NCBI GenBank assembly: GCA_963769115.1
Contig: CAVYKN010000015.1
Span: 124,001 to 188,000, forward strand
DNA: 64,000 bases
DNA from: DASTFY01 sp963769115
Lineage (GTDB): Bacteria; Actinomycetota; Acidimicrobiia; Acidimicrobiales; Ilumatobacteraceae
Direction of reading: 5' to 3'
Shown here: positions 26,461 to 35,748 of the stretch, in pieces
Layout of the letters: every line of letters starts with the position of its first letter
Numbering within the stretch: the stretch's first letter is position 1
Made by a program: the position numbers and the translations under genes
Notes under the pieces: generated by a model
Databases searched by the model: none
What the model saw: the letters and a program-made list of their open reading frames with translations, nothing else
Told to the model about the DNA's origin: nothing

Positions 26461-28911
26461 GTGAAGTCCTCGGCGCAGGTCGTGGTCATCGGTGGCGGCG
26501 TGGTCGGGGCCAGCGTGCTCTACCACCTCACCAAGGCCGGGTGGACGGACGTCGTGCTGGTCGAGCGGCGGGAGCTCACGTCGGGGTCGACGTGGCACGC
26601 CGCCGGCGGGATGCACACGTTGAACGGCGATCCCAACGTGTCGAAGCTGCAGCAGTACACGATCGAGCTCTACAAGGAGATCGAGGCCGCGTCGGGCCAG
26701 GACTGCTCCATCCACCTCCCCGGTGGCCTGATGCTGGCCGACACCCGCGAGCGCCTCGACTGGTTGCGCATGGCGCAGGCCCGCGGGCGGTACCTCGGCA
26801 TGGAGCTGGAGATCATCACCGCGGCCGAGGCCAAGGACGTGTTCCCGCTCATGGAGGACCAGTACTTCGTGGGCGCCCTCTTCGATCCTGTCGAGGGGCA
26901 CGTGGACCCCACCGGCGTGACCAACGCCTACGCCATGTGCGCCCGCAAGGCCGGGGCCGAGGTGGAGCGCCACACGATGGTGACGGACCTGCGCCAGCGG
27001 GCCGACGGGACCTGGGACGTCATCACCGACCGCGGCGAGATCCACGCCGAGCACATCGTCAACGCCGGCGGGCTGTGGGCCCGGGAGGTCGGGCGCATGA
27101 TCGGCATCGAGCTGCCGGTGCTGGCCATGGAGCACATGTACCTCGTCACCGAGCCGATGGCCGAGGTGGCGGACCACAACGCCCGCACCGGGCGCGAGAT
27201 GCCCATGGCCCTCGACTTCGCCGGTGAGATCTACATCCGGCAGGAGCAGGGCGGGATGCTCCTCGGGACGTACGAGCAGGCCTGCGTGCCCTGGTCCCCG
27301 CAGGACACCCCGTGGGACTTCGAGATGCAGCTCCTCGAGCCCGACCTCGACCGCATCGCGCCCTCGCTCGAGGTCGCGTTCAAGCACTACCCGGCCATGG
27401 CCACGGCGGGGATCAAGTCGATCATCAACGGGCCGTTCACGTTCTCGCCCGACGGCAACCCGCTGGTCGGGCCCGTGCGGGGCATCCGCAACTGCTGGGT
27501 GGCCTGCGCGGTGATGGCAGGGCTGTCGCAGGGCGGCGGGGTCGGCCTGGCCCTGGCCACGTGGATGACCGAAGGCGATCCCGGCCTCGACATCTGGGGG
27601 ATGGACGTCGCCGCGCTACGGCGACTACGCCACGCTGGCCTACACCAACGCCAAGGTCCGGGAGAACTACAGCCGCCGGTTCCGCATCACGTTCCCGAAC
27701 GAGGAGCTGCCGGCGGCCCGCCCCCTGCACACCACGCCGGTCCACGACCGACTCACCGAGCACAACGCCGTGTGGGGCGCGTCGTTCGGGCTGGAGCACG
27801 CGCTGTGGTTCCAGCGCCCGGGCGAGGAGCCGGTGGAGGAGGTGACGTTCCGCCGGTCCAACGCCTTCCCCCTGGTGGCCGAGGAGTGCGCGGCGGTGCG
27901 GGAGCGGGTCGGCCTGACGGAGACGTCGAACTTCGCCAAGTACCGCGTGACCGGGCCGGGGGCGGCCGCGTGGCTGCAGAGTCTCTTCACGAACCGGCTG
28001 CCCAAGGTGGGGCGCATCGCGCTCACGCCGATGCTCAACCCCCAGGGCCGCATCGTGGGCGAGTTCTCGGTGGCACGCGTCGGCGACGACGACTTCTTCC
28101 TGTTCGGTTCCCAGGCCGCCGAGTCCCATCACAGCCGCTGGTTCATCGACCACCTGCCCACCGGAGAAGCGGCTGGACTCGGTTCGACTTCGAGGTGCTG
28201 GCCCTCTCCTTGGTCGGGCTGTCGGTGGCGGGTCCCCGTGCGCGCGACGTGCTCCAGTCGGTGACCAAGGCATCGCTGGTCACGGAGGACTTCCCGTTCA
28301 TGGCCTTCCGCCGCATCGACATCGGCATGATCCCGGCCTGGGTCGGGCGCATGACGTACTCCGGAGACCTGGGGTACGAGCTGTGGGTGCGGCCGGAGGA
28401 GCAGGGGGCGCTGTTCGACCTGCTGTGGTCGGTTGGCCAGCCCCACGGCATGCGGCTGTTCGGGTTCCGCGCCCTGATGGCGTTGCGGATGGAGAAGAGC
28501 TTCGGCACCTGGTTCCGCGAGTACCGGCCGATCTACACGCCGCTGGAAGCGGGCATGGAGCGCTACCTGAAGCTCGATCACGACTTCATCGGGCGGGAGG
28601 CGCTGGAGGCGGAGATGGCGCGCGGTCCCGAACGCCGCCTCGTCACCCTGGTGGTCGAGCCCCACGCCGAGGAGCCCGCGGACGTCATCGGCGACGAGCC
28701 GATCTGGCACGACGGCGCGGTCGTGGGCTGGGTGACCTCCGGCGCCTACGCCCACCACAGCGGCGTCTCGCTGGCCCTCGGCTACGTCCCGGCGGCGCTG
28801 GCCGAGACCGGCACCGGCGACTTCGAGATCGAGATCATCGGGCACCGTTGCCCTGCTCATCTGCAGCCCGAGCCGGTCTTCGATCCCGAGGGCCTGCGGA
28901 TGCGGACGTGA
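26461..28911 (+). CDS. Dimethylglycine/sarcosine dehydrogenase-like flavoprotein (three inserted bases)
   Basis: About 815 residues after correction. The N-terminal DAO domain has VVVIGGGVVGASVLYHL and GSTWHAAGG, whose histidine is the covalent FAD site in dimethylglycine dehydrogenase. The C-terminal half is a GcvT-like tetrahydrofolate-binding domain (NFAKYRVTGPGAAAWLQ, RMTYSGDLGYELWV). Errors are a CC at 27611-27612 (corrected to DVARYGDYATLAYT) and GG pairs at 28163 and 28181 (corrected to LPTEKRLDSFDFEVLAL). AAGGAG precedes the GTG start. It would demethylate a dimethylated amine to a secondary amine and pass formaldehyde to THF. Its stop overlaps the next start. Confidence 0.87.
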   Translation: MKSSAQVVVIGGGVVGASVLYHLTKAGWTDVVLVERRELTSGSTWHAAGGMHTLNGDPNVSKLQQYTIELYKEIEAASGQDCSIHLPGGLMLADTRERLDWLRMAQARGRYLGMELEIITAAEAKDVFPLMEDQYFVGALFDPVEGHVDPTGVTNAYAMCARKAGAEVERHTMVTDLRQRADGTWDVITDRGEIHAEHIVNAGGLWAREVGRMIGIELPVLAMEHMYLVTEPMAEVADHNARTGREMPMALDFAGEIYIRQEQGGMLLGTYEQACVPWSPQDTPWDFEMQLLEPDLDRIAPSLEVAFKHYPAMATAGIKSIINGPFTFSPDGNPLVGPVRGIRNCWVACAVMAGLSQGGGVGLALATWMTEGDPGLDIWGMDVAALRRLRHAGLHQRQGPGELQPPVPHHVPERGAAGGPPPAHHAGPRPTHRAQRRVGRVVRAGARAVVPAPGRGAGGGGDVPPVQRLPPGGRGVRGGAGAGRPDGDVELRQVPRDRAGGGRVAAESLHEPAAQGGAHRAHADAQPPGPHRGRVLGGTRRRRRLLPVRFPGRRVPSQPLVHRPPAHRRSGWTRFDFEVLALSLVGLSVAGPRARDVLQSVTKASLVTEDFPFMAFRRIDIGMIPAWVGRMTYSGDLGYELWVRPEEQGALFDLLWSVGQPHGMRLFGFRALMALRMEKSFGTWFREYRPIYTPLEAGMERYLKLDHDFIGREALEAEMARGPERRLVTLVVEPHAEEPADVIGDEPIWHDGAVVGWVTSGAYAHHSGVSLALGYVPAALAETGTGDFEIEIIGHRCPAHLQPEPVFDPEGLRMRT

Positions 28912-31156
28912 CCGAGCCGGCCGCGGACACAGGGAGGGTCACTGCCGGTGGACGGTGTGCCCGTCACGGTCGCGGCGGGCGACACCGTGGCCCTGGCCGT
29001 CTTGCGGGCCGGCCGGCACCCCGGCCACGGCGGCCCCCTGTGCCTGGCCGGCGACTGCGGCAACTGCGTGGCCGAGGTGGACGGCGTCGCCTGGGTCCGG
29101 ACCTGCCAGGTGCCGGCCCGGGCGGGACACCGTCGTGCGCCGTCACCCAGCCGTCGGCCCGCCACCTGCGCTCGTCGACGGCGGGCCGCCGGCGGCCCGT
29201 CCCGTGCACGAGCACGCGGCCCTCGTCGTGGTCGGTGCGGGAGCCAGCGGACTCGAGGCGGCCGCGGGGCGGCCGAGGCGCGCTCGTCCTCGACGCCAGG
29301 CGCCGGCCAGGAGGTCGTCACCATCGACACCGGCCCGACGCTCGTCGTCCGGCGGGTGGGGGACGACGGCGCCGTCGAGCTCGTCCATCTGCACGCCGAT
29401 GAGGTGATCCTCGCCACCGGTGCCGCGGAGCTTCATCCCGTCTGCCCGGGCAACCGGCTGCGGGGCCTGTTCACGGCGAGCGCCGCGCGCGCGGCCTTCC
29501 AGGCCGGCATCGACCTGCCCGACGCGGTGGCCATCGGCGCACCACCGGACGGCGTGCCGTGCCGGACCGTGTCCGGTCGGCTGCTGCGGTTCGAGGGCGA
29601 GAGCGGGTGGGTGACCGCGGTCGTAGTCGAGGAGGAAGGAGCCGAGGAGGAAGGAGCCGACGACGAAGGGGTCGAGCGTACGCACGCCTGCCGGACCGTC
29701 ATCCTCGGTCTCGGGTCCGCGCCCCGCGACGTCCTGGCCCGCATGGCCCCCGGCGGGCCGGTGACCGTCGTCGGGCCCGCAGCCGCCGAGCATCCTCTGC
29801 CTGCCCCGCCCAGCGACGGTGTCGTGTGCCCGTGCTCGGGGACGACAGTGGAGGACCTCGAGACGGTGTGGAGCCGCGGCTTCACCGAGCTGGAGCTGGT
29901 CAAGCGGGCCAGCCTGTGCGGCACGGGCACCTGCCAGGGGTCGGTGTGCCTGCCCCACCTGCGGGCGTTCGTGGCCGACCGCTCGCAGCAGCCGGCCGAG
30001 CCGTTCACCGCCCGCCCGGCCGCCCGCCAGCTCACCCTCGGCGAGGCCGCCGCCGGCTACCACCTGGATCCCACCCGCCGCACCGCGCTGCACGACGAGC
30101 ACCTTCGCCTCGGCGCCCACATGGACCGCTTCGGCGGCTGGTGGAGGCCCTGGTCGTACGGCGACGTGCGCGTGGAGCACGCGGCGGTGCGCGACGCCGT
30201 CAGCGTCGGCGACGTGTCCACGCTCGGGAAGTTGGTGGTGTCCGGCCCGGACGTCGTCGAGGCCCTCGAGCGCCTGTACCCGTGCCACGTCCACGACATC
30301 GCGCCCGGGCCGATCGCGCTACGCCCTCGTGCTCAACGAGCGCGGCCACCTCATCGACGACGGGATGATCTGCCGGGACGGCGACACCCGCTTCACGCTG
30401 ACCTTCACCTCGGGCGGGGCGGCGGCGGCGGAGATGTGGGTGCGGGACTGGATCGAGACGTGGGGGCTGCGGGTCCACGTGCTCGACCGCACGATGTCGC
30501 TGGGCGCCATCAACGTGACGGGGCCTCGCGCCGCCGAGCTCCTCGGCCGGCTCGGTCTGCCCGACCCGCCCCGCTTCCTGCGCCACGAGCATCGGACCGT
30601 GGCGGGGGTCGACTGCCACGTCATGCGGCTGTCGTTCACCGGTGAAGCCAGCTTCGAGCTCCACCACCCGCTCGACGCATCGGTGACGCTGTGGCGGGCG
30701 CTGCTGGAAGCCGGGGCCGACCTCGGCGTCAGGCCCCACGGGCTCCAGGCGCTGTTCGGGCTGCGCTTGGAGAAGGGCCACATCATCGTGGGCCAGGACA
30801 CCGAGCTCGACAGCTCGCCTCGCCGTGTGGGCATGGACTGGGCAGTGAAGATGGACAAGCCCGACTTCCTCGGCCGGCGAGCCCTCGAGCGCACCGCCCC
30901 GCTCCCCGACGACCGCCGCCTCCACGGCTTCACCATGCCCGGCCCGGCGCCACTGGAGGGCAGCGTGATCCGCGACGGCGGGTCCGTCGTGGGTCAGGTG
31001 ACCTCGAGCTTCGACTCGCCCACGCTCGGGCAGGCCGTCATGCTCGGCTGGCTCCGGCGGCGGCCGTTCCCGACCGAGGTGGAGATCGACGGCCGCCGCG
31101 CCGTGGTCGCGGCCACGCCGTTCTTCGATCCCGAGGGTGCCCGTGCGCGGGCCTGA
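28908..31156 (+). CDS. soxA: Sarcosine oxidase alpha-like subunit, compact (five inserted bases)
   Basis: About 747 residues after correction, starting at GTG 28908 over the preceding stop. Domains in order: a 2Fe-2S Fer2_4 domain (CLAGDCGNC..VRTC), a shortened FAD/NAD domain (ALVVVGAGASGLEAA; EVILATGA), a cysteine-rich SoxA_A3/BFD-like domain (CPCSGTT; CGTGTCQGSVC) and a GcvT-like folate domain (ERGHLIDDG; GEASFELHHP). Typical SoxA has 950-1000 residues; here the dinucleotide part is much reduced. Corrections are at 28947, 29124-29126, 29267-29270, 29307-29308 and 30310-30311. It forms, with the next three genes, a heterotetrameric sarcosine-oxidase-like complex. Confidence 0.82.
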
Positions 31157-31539
31157 GCGCCTCCACGCCTGGCGGGTGGTGGCCGAGCCCGGCGCGGTCG
31201 ACGCGCTCGAGATGCTCGGAGCGAGGATCGTGCTCCGCATCGCGCCGGATGACGCGCTGGTGCTCGACGACGCTGAGCCCGCGGTCCGCGATCCGCACGC
31301 CATCGTCGTGGCCGAGAGAGGCTTCGTCGGCTGGGAGCTCGGGCCGGGCGAGGTCGACGCGCTGGCCCACGGTCACATCGAGTGGGAGCTGCCGGCGGCC
31401 CGGCCGGCCGCCCGATCCAGCCTGGCTCAGGGTCTCGTCGCGCAGGTCCCGGCCAAGCTCTGGTTGCGGGAGGACGGATCGGCGCTCCTGATGTGCGCGG
31501 CCGCGCTGCTCCGCCGAACTCCAGGAGCGGCTGGCGTGA
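31137..31539 (+). CDS. soxG: Sarcosine oxidase gamma-like small subunit (one inserted base)
   Basis: About 133 residues, starting at GTG 31137 inside the end of the alpha gene. The pattern VVAEPGAVDALEMLG..RIAPDDALVLDD, GWELGPGEVDALAHGHIEWEL and LWLREDGSALLM resembles the SoxG/GcvT-like gamma fold but is shorter than the usual 180-200 residues. The uncorrected frame runs straight into the beta subunit. Removing one C of CC at 31511-31512 gives ALLAELQERLA and a stop at 31537-31539 that overlaps the beta start, so the apparent gamma-beta fusion is not real. The assignment rests mainly on context and length. Confidence 0.62.
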
Positions 31540-32744
31540 ACGAGTTCGTCGAGACGCTGGTCGATCTGCGCTGGGCCGAGCCGAAGCGCTCCTACGACGT
31601 CGTCATCATCGGGGGCGGGGGCCACGGCCTGTCCACCGCCTACCACCTGGCGGCGCGTCACGGCATCACGAACGTCGCCGTCCTGGAGCGCGACTACATC
31701 GGCGCCGGCAACTCCGGGCGCAACACCACCATCATCCGCGCCAACTACGGCCTGCCCGAAGCGGTGCGCTTCTACCAGCACAGCCTGGAGCTGTACCAGC
31801 AGCTCGAGGACGAGACCGGCTGCGACGTGATGCACGCCACCAAGGGGATCCTGTGGCTGGCGCACTCCGTCACGACGGCCCGCACCGAGCAGGGCCGGGC
31901 CCTGCTCAACACGGCCTGCGGGGCCCGCACGAGGTACGTGGAGCCGGAGGAGATCGGCCGCATCTGCCCGCTGATCGACCTCGACGGCGGCGGCCGCTAC
32001 CCGATCGTCGGTGCCTCGTACCACGAGGAGGGCGCCACCGCCCGCCACGACCGCGTGGTGTGGGCCTACGCGCAGGGGGCGATGCGGCGGGGCGTCGACG
32101 TCATCCCGGGCACCGAGGTCACCGGCCTGCTGCGGGACGGCGACCGCGTCACCGGCGTCGTCACGCCGCAGGGCCCGATCGCCGCCGGGATGGTGCTGAG
32201 CGCCGTCGGCGGCCACGTCACCCGGGTGGCGGAGTGGGCGGACGTACGGCTGCCCATCAGGACCCACACGCTCCAGGCCTTCGTCACCAACGCGTTCGCG
32301 CCGGTGCTCGGCCCGATCGTCAGCTCGAACGATCTGGTCTTCTACTCCTCGCAGACCGCGCGCGGTCAGATGCTGATCGGGGCCGAGTTCGACCGGCCGC
32401 CCAGCTACCGCACCGGCACGACGTTCCCGTACCTGCAGGCCTGCGCCCGCAAGGCCATCACCGTGCTCCCGTTCCTGTCCCGGCTGCGGGTGCTGCGGCA
32501 GTGGTCCGGCGTGTGCGACGTGTCGCTCGACTTCTCCCCCATCCTCGGGCTGTCCGGCGTGGACGGCTTCCTGCTGTCGACGGGCTGGGGCACGTGGGGC
32601 TTCAAGGCCATCCCCGCGGCCGGCGAGGCGCTCGCCTCGTTGATCGCCACCGGCACGGTTCCCGAGCTCATCGCTCCCTTCGGCCTCGACCGCTTCGCCC
32701 GTGAGGCGGCCATGGGCGATCCCAGCTCGGCGGGGACCCGCTGA
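31536..32744 (+). CDS. soxB: Sarcosine oxidase beta-like subunit
   Basis: 402 residues and no frameshift, starting at GTG 31536 (MNEFVETLVDLRWAEPKRSY). It has a dinucleotide motif VVIIGGGGHGLSTAYHLAARHG, the SoxB segment LERDYIGAGNSGRNTTIIRANYG, and a C-terminal WSGVCDVSLDFSPILG..LSTGWGTWGFKAIPAAG, all typical of heterotetrameric sarcosine oxidase beta, with length close to 405. It binds FAD and FMN and oxidises the N-methyl group of sarcosine. Its stop overlaps the start of the delta gene (TGATG). Confidence 0.92.
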   Translation: MNEFVETLVDLRWAEPKRSYDVVIIGGGGHGLSTAYHLAARHGITNVAVLERDYIGAGNSGRNTTIIRANYGLPEAVRFYQHSLELYQQLEDETGCDVMHATKGILWLAHSVTTARTEQGRALLNTACGARTRYVEPEEIGRICPLIDLDGGGRYPIVGASYHEEGATARHDRVVWAYAQGAMRRGVDVIPGTEVTGLLRDGDRVTGVVTPQGPIAAGMVLSAVGGHVTRVAEWADVRLPIRTHTLQAFVTNAFAPVLGPIVSSNDLVFYSSQTARGQMLIGAEFDRPPSYRTGTTFPYLQACARKAITVLPFLSRLRVLRQWSGVCDVSLDFSPILGLSGVDGFLLSTGWGTWGFKAIPAAGEALASLIATGTVPELIAPFGLDRFAREAAMGDPSSAGTR

Positions 32745-32984
32745 TGCTCTGGCTGACCTGCCCGCAACTGCGGCGCCCGGCCCGTCGAGGAGTTCCGCTT
32801 CGGCGGGGAGCTGCCGGGCGTCCCCGACCGCATCACCGACCCGGACCAGCGCGACCTCGACTACGTCTGGATGCTGGACAACGCCGACGGGCCTTCGATC
32901 GAGCGCTGGTTCCACGAGGCCGGCTGCCGCCGCTGGCACACGGTCCAGCGCGACACCCGGACGGACGAGCTCCTCGACGGCTAG
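32744..32984 (+). CDS. soxD: Sarcosine oxidase delta-like subunit (one inserted base)
   Basis: About 79 residues. It begins MLWLTCP; removing one A of AA at 32766-32767 gives CPHCGARPVEEFRFGGE, the zinc-binding start of SoxD, followed by WFHEAGCRRWHTVQRDTRTDEL with the further Cys/His ligands. Without the correction no recognisable product is encoded. It completes the order A-G-B-D; the common order is B-D-A-G. The gene ends 66 bases from the convergent methyltransferase gene. Confidence 0.8.
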
Positions 32985-33050
32985 AGGCATCCATGTCGCG
33001 ATTTCGGCGCTTCCCGCCGATCCGCACGACATCGATGAGGTGAGCGGCGG

Positions 33051-33651
33051 TCAGGTCGAGCGGGCGACGAACATCACGGCCTCGGGGCCGGCGCCCCGGC
33101 GGATGGCTTCGTGGGCGGCGTGCAGCACGTCGAGGGCCGAGGCCGACAGCACGGGCTCGAACGAGGGCCACATGCCGTCGCCGATCACCCAGGCGATCAG
33201 GCCAGCCGGTTCGAGCGCGCGCAGCAGACGGGGCACAACATCCGGACCGACGTGGCCGGTCGTGAACGTTCCCGCGGAGATGGTCGCGCCGTAGCCCTCG
33301 GTCGAGCGCGAGGTCGCCCGCCGTCAGGTCCGCCACCGACAGCGTCCGGTACGCCCCGGTCCGCTCGGCGATGGCCAGCATCTCGGGCGACAGGTCCACA
33401 CCGTCGATCGTGGTCACACCGAGCTCCGCGAGGCGCACTCCCACGGCACCCGTCCCACAGCCCAGGTCGAGCACCGGCGCCGACCGGTCGGGCAGGTGCG
33501 CCACCAGCAGCTCGGCGATGCGCGCGCTGCCGGTGAAGCCGAGCCGGCCGAAGACGTCGTCGTCGTAGCTGGCGGCCCAGTCCCGGTAGACGGCCGCGGC
33601 CTCGCCCGCGCTCGTGATCGAGCGGGCACGGGCGATCCGTTCGTCACTCAT
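33051..33651 (-). CDS. Class I SAM-dependent methyltransferase (one inserted base)
   Basis: About 199 residues after correction. Motif I is VLDLGCGTGAVG, followed by GVDLSPEMLAIAERTG. The frame breaks at GG 33300-33301 (plus strand); removing one base gives LDEGYGATISAGTFTTGHVGP and then a typical methyltransferase C-terminus. It is last in the minus-strand transport/demethylation operon, 22 bases after the Old Yellow Enzyme-like gene. It is similar to small-molecule methyltransferases of the UbiE/COQ5 kind; the substrate is unknown. Confidence 0.78.
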
Positions 33652-33673
33652 GCCCGCCTCGACCTCAGACGTC

Positions 33674-35723
33674 CTACACGTCCTTGACGAGACGGAGCGC
33701 GTCGTAGATCGCGGCGTGGATGTTGCGCGACGCCACGCAGTCACCGATGCGGAAGAGCTGGAAGCCGCCGCTCGGGGTTCCGGACCACGGTCTGCGGGCG
33801 GCCCTCGATCAGTGCCCCGTAGTCGACCGCGCCGAGGTTCGACGACCGCGGCTTCAACTCGAAGTACAACTCGTCGGACGCCGCGGTGCCGAAGTCGACG
33901 ACCACCTGGTCGACGTGACGGGGCACCCGATAGGTGGTGTGCTCGCTGCCCAGGTCGACGCACAGCCGTCCGGCCTCCGGTCGCACGGCCAGGACCTTCT
34001 GGTTCAGGGTGATCCTCGTGTCCGTCTCGTTGAACGCCTTGGCGTACGGCACGTGGTTCAGGCCGCCGACCTCGACCCCCAACATGCGCTCCGGCGTCAC
34101 GAGCTCCAGGCGAGCACCCGAGCGGGCGATCAGCTCGGCCGCGGAGAGGGCGGAGTGCGAGCCGTTGTCGTCGAAGAACAGCACGTCACCGGCGGGGCGG
34201 ACATCGCCGCCGAGCACGTCCCAGCTGGTGACGACCAGATCGTCGCCGGCCTCCAGCTCGGGGAGCTGGGGCAGGCCGCCGGTGGCCACGATGACGACGT
34301 CGGGAGCGAGGTCCAGCACGTCGTCCGCCGAAGCCAGCGTGTCGTAACGGACGTCCACGCCCAGGCGGGCCAGTTCCGCCTCCCGCCACTCGACAATGCC
34401 CATGAGGTCCCGCCGGCGAGGGTTGCGGGCGGCGAGCCGGATCTGCCCGCCCGCCCACGGCATGGCCTCGAGCACCGTGACGTCGTGCCCGCGCTCCCCC
34501 GCCACCCGGGCCGCCTCCAGCCCGCCGGGGCCGGCGCCGACGACCACGACCCGCCGCGCCACCGACGCCCGCGGGATCTCGTGGGGCATCGTGCCCTCAC
34601 GGCTGGTGGCGGCGTTGTGGATGCACAGCGCCTCGCCCGACTGGTAGATGCGGTCGAGGCAGTAGGTCGCGCCCACACACGGCCGGATCTCCGCCTCACG
34701 GCCGTCCAGCAGCTTGCGCACGATGTGCGGATCGGCCAGGTGGGCGCGGGTCATGCCCACCAGGTCGACCTTGCCCTCGCGGATGGCGTGGCGGGCCGTG
34801 GCCACGTCGTCCACCTTCGACGCGTGCAGCACCGGCAGGCCGGTCGACTGGCGGACCATCCCGGCGAAGTCCAGGTGGGGCGCCGACGCCATGCCGTGGA
34901 TGGGGATGACGTCGATGAGCTCGGCGTCGCTGGCGATGTAGCCCCGGATGACGTTGACGAAGTCGATCAGCCCGTCGGCCTCGAGCCGTTGCAGGATGGA
35001 CAGCCCTGCTTCGGCGTCGATCCCGCCGGCGATCCGCTCGTCGACGGCCATCCGCAGGCCGACGATGTAGTCGGGGCCGACGCGTTCCCGAATGGCGCCG
35101 AGGACCTCCCAACCGAAGCGCAGGCGGCCGTCGACCGAGCCGCCGTACTCGTCGGTCCGCCGGTTGGTCAACGGGGACCAGAACTGGTCGAACAGGTGGC
35201 CGTACGCCTCGATCTCGATGCCGTCCATGCCCGCGGCCTGCATCCGCTCGGCGGCATCGGCGTACTTGGCCACGATGCGCTCGATGTCCCAGTCCTCGGC
35301 CTCCTTGGGGATGGCCCGGTGCGCGGGCTCCCGAAGGGCCGAAGGCGCCACCACCGGCAACCAGTCGTCCTGCGCCCACCCCGTCCGCCGCCCGAGGTGC
35401 GTGAGCTGGATCATGCAGGCGGCGCCGTGCTCGTGGACCTCGTCGGTCAACCGGCGCAGCCAGGGCACGATCTCGTCGCGGTACGCGTGCAGGTTGCCGA
35501 AGGCCGGCGGGCTGTCCTCGGCGACCACGGCCGAGCCCGCGGTCATGGTCATGCCGATGCCGCCCTTGGCCTTCTCCACGTGGTACAGGCGGTACCGGTC
35601 GGTGGGGAGACCGCTCTCGGAGTACGCGGGCTCGTGCGAGGACGAGAACACCCGGTTGCGCAGCGTGAGGTGGCGCAACGTGAAGGGCTGGAGCAGCGGA
35701 TCGTCGGTCATCGGGGTCGTCAT
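33674..35723 (-). CDS. Old Yellow Enzyme-like FMN/Fe-S/FAD oxidoreductase, N-methyl-amine demethylase candidate (one inserted base)
   Basis: About 682 residues. The FMN barrel (AACMIQLTHLGRR; GIEIEAYGHLFDQF; NRRTDEYGGSVDGR) and a FAD/NAD domain (RVVVVGAGPGGLEAARVAGERG) match trimethylamine-dehydrogenase and dienoyl-CoA-reductase architecture. In the cluster motif CVGATYC..ALC the second of the usual four cysteines is Ala. The frame breaks in GGGG 33775-33778; removing one base restores NPSGGFQLFRIGDCVASRN and the stop at 33674. Lying between an MttB-family gene and a methyltransferase, it is a candidate secondary or tertiary amine demethylase like StcD (N-methylproline). That role is inference. 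Confidence 0.8.
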
Positions 35724-35748
35724 CTCGGTCCCCCCTCCTCCACTCGTC

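Noticed and set aside
25045..27387. 780-codon minus-strand open frame across the MttB and dimethylglycine-dehydrogenase-like genes
   Set aside because: Shadow of clear plus-strand families; no homology, no ribosome site, and it spans a gene boundary.
31137..32744. Apparent fusion of sarcosine oxidase gamma and beta subunits
   Set aside because: Removing one C at 31511-31512 restores a stop that overlaps a normal beta start, so two genes are more likely.
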